DNA of 64,000 nt. Source: Bacillota bacterium. Lineage in GTDB: Bacteria; Bacillota; Clostridia; Christensenellales; Borkfalkiaceae. Position 1 is the first letter of the stretch; the number at the start of each line of letters is the position of its first letter. The notes beneath the pieces are model-generated. The model saw only the letters and a program-made list of their open reading frames with translations. It did not search any database and was not told the DNA's origin. Positions 53,077 through 62,186 of the stretch are shown piece after piece. Location of the stretch: positions 124,001-188,000 of the forward strand of contig JAHZBZ010000002.1 of NCBI GenBank assembly GCA_019423125.1, given 5' to 3'. The position numbers and the translations under genes were made by a program.

Positions 53077-55245
53077 TCAAAGTTTTCCGATGCAAATTAT
53101 AGCATCTTTCCACATAATTTGCAAGTCACCCGCATCGTAAACGCTCAAATTTCCCCCATTTTTTGCAAAAGTGACCCACTCCGCCGCGCCGCACGCCGCC
53201 GCGAGCTCCTCGTCGTCCGTCTCCGAGACGAGAAGATCGCACGCAGGGAGCATCCCGCCCGCATACGAAGAACACAGCAACACTTCCGAGCCGTTCACGT
53301 TCAGATACAGCGTGCTCTCGTCCAGATAATATGCCTGCGCATTGCCGAGCGAGAAAAAGCCCTCGCACTGCACGATCTCGACCGATTGAAAGCTGTCGGG
53401 AAGAACGGTATCCTCACAGAGCAGAACGCGGTCGACGTCGGCATATTCGAGAAGCACGGGAAGTGCGAAATTGACTGTGTCCGCGTCCGTGAGAAAGAGA
53501 ACGTTGTCTAAGCTGCGGATCCCCTCCTCGAGCATAAGCTGTTCGAGGTGCGACTCATCCGGCTCGGAAAAGAAAACGAGCGTGATTTGCCCGCCTTCGC
53601 GGAGGATCGCGACGTCGCTGCCGTAGTAGGAATGAACGGTGAGCACCGCATCGAAGGGAAAGAGCGCATTGCGCACGAGCATACAGAGGACAAAGACCAG
53701 GCTCAGCGCACTGACGCCGCACAGCTTCGGGAAAGCGCGCAGATTGACTTTGTCGGAAAGCAGAAAACCGATCAGATACCAAAGCCCCGCACAGAGCGCG
53801 CCGAAGGAAAATCCGCAGATGAGAAAGACCTTGAATTCAAAGGCATAGACGGGAAGGACGGCAAGCTCAAGCAAAAATCCCGGAATATACAGCAAGAAGG
53901 CGGCGGCAAACGGGAAGAGAAACGCAAGAACCGCGCCGAAGAACAGCACGGTATACACGGCGCCGATCAGCGGTACAAACAGGAGATTCAAAAAGAAACT
54001 CAGCGCGGGAACATATCCGAAACAGTCTATGAGTACGGGAAAGGTTGCGACCTGCGCGGAAAAGGAGACGGAGAGCGCCGAACCGATCTTTCGGGGAACA
54101 GGCGTATGTTCACGCAGAAGGCGCGCCAACTCCCCTCCCAAAACGAGGATACCTGCCGCCGCGGCGAGCGAAAGCTGAAAACCCACCGAAAACAGGTGAA
54201 CGGGATTGACGGTCAGAACGACGATCGCGGCAAGCGACACGTTTGTCAGTTTGTCGTGGCCGATCCCTGCGGCGTCCGTCGCGAGGACAACCGTACACAT
54301 GACGAGCGCGCGAACCGACGAAGGCGAAAATCCGCACACGCCCGAATAAAACAAAAGACAGAGGAAGATGATCGGAACACGCACGACGGCGGGCACGCGG
54401 AATTTTTTGAGCAAAAAGAGAAGAAGCCCGCAGACGAGCCCGATATGCAGTCCCGAGACGGCAAAGATGTGCGCGATCCCGCCGTAACGGAAATTCTGCA
54501 GGAGGTCTTCGTCCATAAACGCACTGTTGCCCGTGAGCATGGCGTATGCGACAGAAGCCGTCTGTTCGTCCAGTCCGTCAAAGAGCACCTCGCGGATGTG
54601 CGCACGCGTCTCGTTGAACAGATCGAAGCGGCCTTCGCCGAGAAGGATAAACTCCTCCGCCGATACAAACGAGCGATACCGCGCATTTGCGATCACCGCA
54701 CTCGTGTTGATCCTGCCGTAGGAACAGACGTCGACCGTCTCGACATAACCGACGAACATGGCGCGCATCCCGATGCGCGGCTGCGCTTCGCCGCTCAGAT
54801 AAACGGTCATCTTGCCCGAAAGCGTGAGCTCTTCCGCCGTCTCGGAAAGGACGACCTCCAAATTGTCGAGCGTGATCGTCAGACCGTTTTCACGCTCGCC
54901 GATCTCCGCGATCTCGCCCGTGACCGCGCAGTAATCGGAAATGACAGGCGAACTCTCGTAGTAGGAAATGCGCATGGAAAGAGAAAGCACGCCGACGGAA
55001 TACAGACAACACAAAAAGGCGGCAAACAGCATTACGCCGAAAACCGCCTTGCGCTTGAATATTTTTAAACAGAGTGCAATGAGGAACACGGGCGCGAGCA
55101 GAACATCCGCCCAAAGGGCGGCGAGCCCGAAAAACCAGAAAGAAGCGATGCCCGCGCCCATTGCGAGGGCGCCGAAAAAGACGGGGCGAAAATTGATCAC
55201 CCTGTCCCCTTCGTACAGATAATGCTCCCCTCGACGCCTGAACAT
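53077..55245 (-). CDS. comEC: ComEC DNA-uptake channel with a degenerate MBL domain
   Basis: 722 residues. DUF4131-type OB region (~80-190), then the competence channel domain with HIFAVSGLHIGLV, GFSPSSVRAL and about ten helices. The C-terminal ~190 residues sit where a metallo-beta-lactamase domain is expected, but the HxHxDH position reads TDADTVNFALP and no GDLE or GHHGS follows, so it should not bind metal. Start at ATG 55245 because AGAGGA lies ten bases upstream; a GTG at 55269 is less likely. Confidence 0.92.
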   Translation of the reverse strand: MFRRRGEHYLYEGDRVINFRPVFFGALAMGAGIASFWFFGLAALWADVLLAPVFLIALCLKIFKRKAVFGVMLFAAFLCCLYSVGVLSLSMRISYYESSPVISDYCAVTGEIAEIGERENGLTITLDNLEVVLSETAEELTLSGKMTVYLSGEAQPRIGMRAMFVGYVETVDVCSYGRINTSAVIANARYRSFVSAEEFILLGEGRFDLFNETRAHIREVLFDGLDEQTASVAYAMLTGNSAFMDEDLLQNFRYGGIAHIFAVSGLHIGLVCGLLLFLLKKFRVPAVVRVPIIFLCLLFYSGVCGFSPSSVRALVMCTVVLATDAAGIGHDKLTNVSLAAIVVLTVNPVHLFSVGFQLSLAAAAGILVLGGELARLLREHTPVPRKIGSALSVSFSAQVATFPVLIDCFGYVPALSFFLNLLFVPLIGAVYTVLFFGAVLAFLFPFAAAFLLYIPGFLLELAVLPVYAFEFKVFLICGFSFGALCAGLWYLIGFLLSDKVNLRAFPKLCGVSALSLVFVLCMLVRNALFPFDAVLTVHSYYGSDVAILREGGQITLVFFSEPDESHLEQLMLEEGIRSLDNVLFLTDADTVNFALPVLLEYADVDRVLLCEDTVLPDSFQSVEIVQCEGFFSLGNAQAYYLDESTLYLNVNGSEVLLCSSYAGGMLPACDLLVSETDDEELAAACGAAEWVTFAKNGGNLSVYDAGDLQIMWKDAIICIGKL

Positions 55246-55271
55246 ACGCACGTTCCTCTGTTTTGGCACCT

Positions 55272-55604
55272 TTAAACCACGATGTAGAAAATTAGCCTCC
55301 CGCTCACGAAAACGGCGTCCGAAAAGGAGATACGCTCTTGCAGATCGTATGCGTCCGAATGCGCACCCGCGAGCGCAAAGAGCTCGCCATAGGTACAGTC
55401 GTAAGGAACGACATAACTCCCCGGACGCTCGACGTCTTCCCCGAGCACCATTGCCGTGACCGTATCCTCAAAGGAAATGCTCCCCTCTGCCCGCACCGCA
55501 AGCCCCTCGCCGCGAGGCGGCGCGAGGCAGACGAGAAGCGAACAGGCGGCGATCACAAGGACCGCAAGAAACGTGAACGGAAGGAGAACGAGATATTTTT
55601 TCAT
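55272..55604 (-). CDS. Short SLBB-domain protein, ComEA-like but without helix-hairpin-helix
   Basis: 110 residues: signal anchor or lipobox-like start (FTFLAVLVIAACSLL), then one SLBB-type module (VLGEDVERPGSYVVPYDCTYGELFALAGAHSDA), as at the N-terminus of ComEA. There is no DNA-binding helix-hairpin-helix part. It precedes comEC by 26 bases, the place where comEA usually is. It starts inside the stop of the helicase gene (ATGA). Confidence 0.7.
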   Translation of the reverse strand: MKKYLVLLPFTFLAVLVIAACSLLVCLAPPRGEGLAVRAEGSISFEDTVTAMVLGEDVERPGSYVVPYDCTYGELFALAGAHSDAYDLQERISFSDAVFVSGRLIFYIVV

Positions 55605-58600
55605 CAGCAGAGACTGATCCGGTCGCTGACCGAGCGAACGAAGATCGAACGCGCGACGCCGAGGTTGACGCATTCGTTGATGAACTCGCCGAGTCTGTCG
55701 CTCGGGCGCGCAATGCGCAGCTCCGCACAGACGAGGGAGACGAGCTCGTCCGCATACAGACTGACTTTGTTTTCCAAAAGCCCTTTGACGAGCGCGATCA
55801 TCTCATACGGCGTGAAATCCTCTTCCGATTTGCGGACGGGGTCTCCCGCCTCGACGCGATAGAAGTCACATTCAAGGCATTTGTCCGTCTTGCGCAGATA
55901 GGTCCTTCCGCACAGCTCTTCGCGCCTGAGATCGCAAAGCCCGATCAGGTTGCCCATTCTCTCTTCGACTTTACTGCCGTATTTTTGGATGCCGAGCGTG
56001 GAAAGGCAGCGCTTGAGCAGGAATTTTTCGCTGAGCGGCTCCTCTGCCGACGCGATCGCCTTCAGCCGCGCCGTTATCTGCGCATCGTTTGCGCCGCTCG
56101 TGACGTATTGGGAAAGGTTCTGCTGTTGGTCAACCTTTGCATAGCGGTAATTCTTGCGGTATTTTGAGAGGAAATCCTTCCCCGCACGATCGATCCCCGT
56201 CAGGCGGTCCAAAATTTCTTTGATCTTTTTGATCTCACGTTTGGGGTTATTGATGAAGTTGATCGTGAACAGGCGCACGACGTTCCAGTTGTTGAGCTTG
56301 AGCGTCTGGACCTGCAGGATGTTGCGGTCCTTGGCGCTCGAACGGCTCGCCGTGACGCCGTCGCAGAGGATCGCAAGCAGAAAACGCTTTTTGTTTTTCG
56401 GATCGACGACGGCGCAGTCGATCTTGAACTCGGACACGCCGACGTCATAGCGGCATTCGTAGCCGTAGTTGCGAAGTTCTTTTGCGATGTATTTGCCGAT
56501 ACCGCCGCCCGAAGAGGTCTTGAGCTCCTCGGAATTGATGGCGAGCGTCGTCTTGCCCTTTTCGGCAAATTCGAGGAAGGCTTTGAGCCCCGCCACGCCC
56601 TTGCTGTTGGTCTTGGAGAGGTTGATCATCGCCGAGGTCATGGACGAGAAGACGACCATCTCCTCCCTCGCGCGCGATACGGCAACGTTGAGGCGGCGCC
56701 AGCCGCCCACCTGATTGAGCGGTCCGAAGTTGAGCGAGACCCTGCCCGCACGGTCAGGCCCGTAGCAGACGGAAAACAAGATGACGTCGCGCTCGTCGCC
56801 CTGCACGTTTTCAAGGTTCTTGACAAAGATGGGTTCCTCGCGCTCATAAGCGACGTCTTCAAGCTTGTTTTTGGCGAGTGCGTCGGCAAGACGGCGTTCG
56901 ATGTAATCCTGTTGCGCCGTGCTGAACGTGACGACGCCGATGCTGGAATGCGAGAGCTTAGGATCTTTGAGCCTGCGCACGACGTCCTCGACGAGAAGCT
57001 CCGCTTCGCGCTTGTTGCGCTTGGTAAAGCCCCTGTCATAAATGCCGTCCTCCACCAGCGCGAGCCGCACCTTGCTCTCCATCGCGTCGGGCGACGGGAA
57101 GGTGCACAGCTTGTTGCCGTAGTACATGATGTTGGAGAAGGCGATCAGGCTCTCGTGCTTGCTGCGGTAATGCCAGTTGAGATGTTTTTCGGGGACACTG
57201 AGCGCGAGACAGTCGTCGAGAATGCTCTCGAGGTCCTCCGCGTCGAGGTTCTCCTCGTCCACATACCCCGAACTGAAGAAGGAAGTCGGCGGGAGCTGTT
57301 TGGGGTCTCCGACGATGACTGCGCTCTTTGCGCGCGCGAGCGCGCCGATCGCCTCGCTCGTAGGGAGCTGTGATGCCTCGTCGAAGACGACGACGTCGAA
57401 CAGATCGGGATCGGCCTTGAGGTACTGTGCCACGGTGATCGGGCTCATCAGCACGCAAGGCGCGAGTTTTCCGAACAATTCGGGGATCTCTTCGAGCAGA
57501 TCTTTGACCGTCATGCCGCGCATATTGCTCTTTAAGATGCGCTGGAAAGCGAGCACCTCGAGACTGAGCGGACCTTCGGTGGAGGTCGTCGGAAGCGCCG
57601 AAATCAGCTTTGTTCGGATGTGTTCTTTTGAGAGACGGGTGAAGCGCTCGTCGAGGTTGCGGAAGAGATCGATCTTCTCCTCAAGCACGGACGCCGCAAA
57701 CTTGGAAAGCACGGGATCGGTGCCGATGTTCGTCTCGATAAAATTGCGATATACGTTTTTGCGGAAGCTGTCGAGGATATTCTCCCAAGTGACCGCGCCC
57801 GATTCGAGAGAGTCTGTTACAAACGAGAGACCCTCGGCATTGAGCCGCGCGGAGATCTTCTTGAACATGCACCACGCGGCAAGCATGTCGATGTTGTCGA
57901 TGAGCGCGCCGGCCTTGCTGTTGAAGTAGTCGAGCAGATCTTCGTCGTAGAACTTCTCGCGGTCTGCCTCGATCACGGCTACAAAGTTATCCGCCGCACC
58001 CTCGAATGCCACGATCGAACGGCGAAGGCCGTCGAGAAGCGGAAGCGCATAGCCGCCCTTTACAGACTTATTGCAGACGCTGTTGAAGCTGTCCGCATTG
58101 TAATCCATGAAAACGCCTTCCGCGAGCGCGTGCATCTTTTTGAGGTCGTCGAAATACTCCTCCCTGCGCCTGAAGTTGAAACGCCCGCCGCGGTCACAGA
58201 AATTTGCGGAAAGTTTTGTGTTGTTGCGCACGAGCTGGAGATCTTCATAGATCTGCGCGACGATGCCGATATATTTGCGTTCGTCTGCGGGCGCGAGCTT
58301 ATCCACGGCAACGCGGCGAAGACGCTTGGCGATGGTGCCGAGCACCTTGCTGCTCTTGTAGTTCTCGCCCCAGTTTTCCAGCTCCTGCTCCACCACCGCG
58401 GGATCGACGTCAAGCTCGATGAGCGCCTTGAATGTCTTGAAATAATTGCCGAGCAGTCGATCGAGACGGCGGTTCGCGTTGAAAAAGACGTAAAACTCGT
58501 TTTCGTCGCTGTCAAAATACTTGTCGATGTCGCCGCTGCGCAGTTTGTCTACGAGCTGGACGAGGGTGTCCAGCTTTTTCTGCGTAAACGAGCTGATGCG

Positions 58601-61288
58601 CTGACGGTAGAAATCGAGAAACAGGCTGAGATAATTCTTCAGGTGCTTGATCTCGGCAATGAGCACTTCCGCAGAATAATAGACGAGGTTGCGCACGTCG
58701 CTGTCGTATTCGCTCAGATTGACGTTTTCAAAAGGCGAACGGTAGACGCCGCCGCACTGCTTTGCCGCCGCGGAGACCTCGACAAGCATGCTCTCATACA
58801 GCTCGAGCTTATCTTTGGTGAGACTGTCATAGAAAGTACTCTCGATGTCCAGCACGTCGGGCGCATTCTTGTTGCGCAGATAGATCAGGATGCCTTCATA
58901 GAGCGAGACGCCCAAACGCCGCTTTTTGTGCAGCGCAAAGACGGGTTCGTTGAGCGAGCGGCGAAGCTCTTCGATCTGCTCGCTCTTGGACAAAAATTCG
59001 CCGCTCTCTTCGGGCGTCTGTGCGAGGTCTAACGTCGCATCCAGCGATTTGAGAAGCTGTGATTTGTCCAGCTTCCCGGAGTTCAGCTGCAGGCAGAAAT
59101 CGCCCAAGCCGATCGAGTCAAGTCTCTTTTTGACGACGGCGAGTGCCGCCTGTTTTTCCGCGACAAACAGCACGCGCTTGCCGTTGTTGAGGCAGTTGGC
59201 GATGATGTTCGTGATCGTCTGGCTCTTGCCCGTTCCGGGAGGCCCGTGCAGGACAAACGTCGCGCCTGCGACAGCCTCTGCGATCGCCGCAAACTGCGAG
59301 CTGTCCGCGATCAGCGGACATAATATCTCCCAAGGCGAGAACTCATCTTCTGATTTGTCCTCAAAGACGTTGTTCGTGATCTCAAGTCGGTTGTTCAAAA
59401 GAGAACTTACCAGCGGATTTTTGCGGAAGACGTCGATGTTCTTGCGCACATCGTTCCACATCGCAAAGCGCGCAAAGGAGAAACCGGCGAGATATACGTC
59501 GTCGAGCACGTCCCAGCGCTTCATGTTCAGGATCTCCGCCTTGACCATGGCGATGATCTCGGAGACGCGGATACCCTCGGACAGATTGTCCAATCCGCGT
59601 ATGTCTATCTTAAATTCACGAAGGAGGAACTCGAGCAGCGTCGTGTTGAACTGCATGCGCTCTTCCGCCAAAGAAACGGAATACCCCTTTCCTCCTTTGC
59701 TGCGCGAGATGCGAACGGGCAGGAGCACGAGCGGCGCATATTTCGCCTCCGTCACACTGTCCGATTCGTACCATTTCAAAAACCCGAACGCGAGAAAAAG
59801 CACGTTTGCGCCCGTCTCTTCCTCTGCGGTCTTTCCCTTTTTGATCAGATAGCGCAATACCTCCGCGATATGATCCGCGTCCGCATGCGTGCGGAGGCGG
59901 CGGTTTCGAAGCTCGATCTCAACGAGCTCGGTGAGCGCGGTCAGGTTGGGCATCGAATTGAAATAATTGTCGACGGGCAGCATATTGCGCACGTCAGCCG
60001 TCTTTTCAAGGATCTGGAACTCCTCTCCGGAAGCGAGATGCTCATAAGTGCGGTTGATGTCCGCAGAGAGAACGTGCAACACGTTCTTCCCCGGATGGAA
60101 ATTCAAAAGGGCATTTTTCAGCGAGAGGTCGAGAAGACGGCGCTCCCACTGCTTGTTTTTTGTAGCCTTGCCGTCCAGACTGAGCTTTCTCGTCCCCGCA
60201 AGTTTTTCGGGCGCGGCGTTGATGTCCGTGTCATCCTCGCCCAGCAGTTCGTAGCCCTTGATGCCCTTGACTTTGAGCGGAAGCGAAAAAATGCGGGCAA
60301 GGCGGCAGCGCTTGACGTCGATCACGGTATCGAACCAGCCGTTTTCCAGCTTCTGCGCGAAGTGCTTTTCCGCCGCGGTGTAGTTGACGTTCTTACCCGC
60401 AAACACGTCCTCCGCGTCGAACATGCTGACGTTGTTGATCCCGTCTGCGATGTACTTGCGCAAGAGGTCGTCGTCGTCACTCACGCTGTCAGAAAAACAG
60501 TTGTCATAAAGCCACGCGCCGCAGGAGACGCTCTTCTCGCCAACGGCAATGACGGCATGCAAGCCCGCGCATTCAAGACAGGAGGCAAAAAACAGGACGA
60601 GCTCAAAGGAAGTGCCCACCCTGTTTTTGAGCACCTTAGTGATGTCGCCGACGGGTACGGGGTCCGCATAATTGAACTCCGCCGCCGATTTTTCAATAGA
60701 GAGGCGCTTGATCGCCGCATAGATCGCCGCACACATCTGGCGGATCTTGTTCTTGTCCCCTTCCTGATATCCGTGCCATTCGCAGGCGATGTTCCAGCGG
60801 GAAAGCTGTTCCTGCGCCTCCGTGAGAACGCGCACACAGTCGGCGATCTTGGGACGGACAAAACAGGACAAGAGCTCCGCATTCCCGCTCCTGCCGCACC
60901 AGTAATCGAAGGGCAGGACAGTCACTTCGGCGGAGACCTCCGCAACGAGATCTTTCCCGTGCAATACGCTCACGCGGACGGGACAGACGGTGATCTCCCC
61001 GAGTTCGGTCAAAAAAACGGGCGAAACGATATTCTCGACTGCGATCTCGACAGAGCTCTCAAACGGCACCTCGTCGAGGTGCTTGGAAAACGGGAGCAGA
61101 AAACCGTCGGACGATTCCACGACGACATCCAGGTCTTCCGCCGCCTCCGCGCCCGAATACGCGAGCTGCAACGACGTGAAGAGCGGAACGCGGCTGAAAT
61201 AATCCGCATACCCGTAAAAGGGCTTAATGCGGACGTTGAGGGCAATGTTCTCTTTTAATGTTGTCTTAACTGTCTTTTTGCCTGCCAT
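55604..61288 (-). CDS. Giant DUF4011/SF1 helicase with Vsr-like nuclease domain
   Basis: 1894 residues. An N-terminal beta-rich and transglutaminase-like region (to ~370), a DUF4011 segment (RRLLDLSLKNALLNF), P-loop GPPGTGKSQT at ~681-690, Walker B VVFDEASQLP at ~1300 with VIVGDPKQLPP, and motif VI NVAVSRAREE near 1536. At ~1600-1680 comes a Vsr/MTES_1575-type endonuclease fold (FKIDCAVVDP, LAILCDG), then DUF3320-like C-terminus. Such proteins occur both in defence regions and scattered in Clostridia. GGAGGA precedes the ATG. Confidence 0.88.
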   Translation of the reverse strand: MAGKKTVKTTLKENIALNVRIKPFYGYADYFSRVPLFTSLQLAYSGAEAAEDLDVVVESSDGFLLPFSKHLDEVPFESSVEIAVENIVSPVFLTELGEITVCPVRVSVLHGKDLVAEVSAEVTVLPFDYWCGRSGNAELLSCFVRPKIADCVRVLTEAQEQLSRWNIACEWHGYQEGDKNKIRQMCAAIYAAIKRLSIEKSAAEFNYADPVPVGDITKVLKNRVGTSFELVLFFASCLECAGLHAVIAVGEKSVSCGAWLYDNCFSDSVSDDDDLLRKYIADGINNVSMFDAEDVFAGKNVNYTAAEKHFAQKLENGWFDTVIDVKRCRLARIFSLPLKVKGIKGYELLGEDDTDINAAPEKLAGTRKLSLDGKATKNKQWERRLLDLSLKNALLNFHPGKNVLHVLSADINRTYEHLASGEEFQILEKTADVRNMLPVDNYFNSMPNLTALTELVEIELRNRRLRTHADADHIAEVLRYLIKKGKTAEEETGANVLFLAFGFLKWYESDSVTEAKYAPLVLLPVRISRSKGGKGYSVSLAEERMQFNTTLLEFLLREFKIDIRGLDNLSEGIRVSEIIAMVKAEILNMKRWDVLDDVYLAGFSFARFAMWNDVRKNIDVFRKNPLVSSLLNNRLEITNNVFEDKSEDEFSPWEILCPLIADSSQFAAIAEAVAGATFVLHGPPGTGKSQTITNIIANCLNNGKRVLFVAEKQAALAVVKKRLDSIGLGDFCLQLNSGKLDKSQLLKSLDATLDLAQTPEESGEFLSKSEQIEELRRSLNEPVFALHKKRRLGVSLYEGILIYLRNKNAPDVLDIESTFYDSLTKDKLELYESMLVEVSAAAKQCGGVYRSPFENVNLSEYDSDVRNLVYYSAEVLIAEIKHLKNYLSLFLDFYRQRISSFTQKKLDTLVQLVDKLRSGDIDKYFDSDENEFYVFFNANRRLDRLLGNYFKTFKALIELDVDPAVVEQELENWGENYKSSKVLGTIAKRLRRVAVDKLAPADERKYIGIVAQIYEDLQLVRNNTKLSANFCDRGGRFNFRRREEYFDDLKKMHALAEGVFMDYNADSFNSVCNKSVKGGYALPLLDGLRRSIVAFEGAADNFVAVIEADREKFYDEDLLDYFNSKAGALIDNIDMLAAWCMFKKISARLNAEGLSFVTDSLESGAVTWENILDSFRKNVYRNFIETNIGTDPVLSKFAASVLEEKIDLFRNLDERFTRLSKEHIRTKLISALPTTSTEGPLSLEVLAFQRILKSNMRGMTVKDLLEEIPELFGKLAPCVLMSPITVAQYLKADPDLFDVVVFDEASQLPTSEAIGALARAKSAVIVGDPKQLPPTSFFSSGYVDEENLDAEDLESILDDCLALSVPEKHLNWHYRSKHESLIAFSNIMYYGNKLCTFPSPDAMESKVRLALVEDGIYDRGFTKRNKREAELLVEDVVRRLKDPKLSHSSIGVVTFSTAQQDYIERRLADALAKNKLEDVAYEREEPIFVKNLENVQGDERDVILFSVCYGPDRAGRVSLNFGPLNQVGGWRRLNVAVSRAREEMVVFSSMTSAMINLSKTNSKGVAGLKAFLEFAEKGKTTLAINSEELKTSSGGGIGKYIAKELRNYGYECRYDVGVSEFKIDCAVVDPKNKKRFLLAILCDGVTASRSSAKDRNILQVQTLKLNNWNVVRLFTINFINNPKREIKKIKEILDRLTGIDRAGKDFLSKYRKNYRYAKVDQQQNLSQYVTSGANDAQITARLKAIASAEEPLSEKFLLKRCLSTLGIQKYGSKVEERMGNLIGLCDLRREELCGRTYLRKTDKCLECDFYRVEAGDPVRKSEEDFTPYEMIALVKGLLENKVSLYADELVSLVCAELRIARPSDRLGEFINECVNLGVARSIFVRSVSDRISLC

Positions 61289-61354
61289 CTGACTCCTCCA
61301 AACCGCGCGCGCCCCGAAAACGGCGGCACGCGGCCGCTTGATTCTTTCTCATTT

Positions 61355-61383
61355 ATTATACTACAACGGAGCGCTTTTTGCAA
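61355..61383 (-). promoter_or_regulatory. Promoter of the giant helicase
   Basis: TTGCAA (61378-61383) and perfect TATAAT (61355-61360), spacer 17 bp, 66 bases before the start. Confidence 0.72.
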
Positions 61384-61451
61384 GTGCTGTATCCCTTTTT
61401 CTTTGGCCGCAAACAAGCTCTGTTATTCCCTCTTTTTCCCCGCTTTAATAC

Positions 61452-61484
61452 AAAAAAAGCGAAGCCGTTTTTCGGACTTCGCTC
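61452..61484 (-). terminator. Terminator of the HAD gene
   Basis: GCGAAGTCCG pairs with CGGCTTCGC (one bulge) and seven T follow on the minus strand. Confidence 0.85.
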
Positions 61485-61490
61485 ACTGAC

Positions 61491-62186
61491 TTATCTTTTT
61501 ATGCGATCTTTGACGACCGAAAGAATATCCGTATAACTCCGCGCGATGTGATCGGGGACCGCGCCTTCGGGCTTCCCGCCGTTCGGTGCGTACCAGATGC
61601 TCTCGATGCCCGCATTGTTCGCGCCGCGGATGTCGGAAGAGAGCGAGTCGCCGATGACGAGGCAATCCTCCGCGCACAGCCCCGTGCGCGAAAATACATA
61701 TTCGTAAAATCGGCGATCAGGCTTGGCATAGCCGATCTCGTCCGAGACGAAGATCCCGTCAAAGCGGCCGCGGATGCCGAGTGCGTCAAGTCTTCCGTAC
61801 TGCGCCGCGGGTGTGCCGTTCGTGACGAGGAACACCTTTCCGCACGCAGAGAGCGCCGTCAGAAACTCGTCCGCACCGGGCAGAAGATATCCCGTGCGGC
61901 TGAGCGTCGTAAAATAGATACGATTGACGGATGCAGGGTCCGCCGAAACGCCCGTCTGTTCAAACAGGCGCGCAAAGCGCTCGACGACAAGGCGCGCCTT
62001 GCTCACCTCGCCCCGCTCGTATTCCCGCCACAAGCCGTCGTTGATGCGCTTGAACAGGGCATATTCCCCTTCGATCGCAGAAAGCCCCGCCGTGCGCATC
62101 GCAGACAAAAAGCTCTCTTTTGACGAGCGGATAAAATCAAGTACCGTCTCATCCGCATCCAGCAAAAACGCTGTCTTATTTTCCAT
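61491..62186 (-). CDS. YjjG-like HAD nucleotidase
   Basis: 231 residues. HAD motif I DADET with Asp10 and Asp12, motif II LVTNGT, the Lys of KPDRRFYEY and motif IV GDSLSSDI. The LLDADETVLDF start is typical of YjjG-type pyrimidine nucleotidases, which clean non-canonical nucleotides; this is a family-based guess. It overlaps the upstream helicase gene by 11 bases. Confidence 0.88.
   Translation of the reverse strand: MENKTAFLLDADETVLDFIRSSKESFLSAMRTAGLSAIEGEYALFKRINDGLWREYERGEVSKARLVVERFARLFEQTGVSADPASVNRIYFTTLSRTGYLLPGADEFLTALSACGKVFLVTNGTPAAQYGRLDALGIRGRFDGIFVSDEIGYAKPDRRFYEYVFSRTGLCAEDCLVIGDSLSSDIRGANNAGIESIWYAPNGGKPEGAVPDHIARSYTDILSVVKDRIKR

Noticed and set aside
55604..61288. Loss of the Vsr-like active site because the motif reads LAILCDG instead of an E-containing form
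   Set aside because: I recall LCDG as a frequent variant in DUF4011 proteins, so the change alone is not evidence of inactivity.
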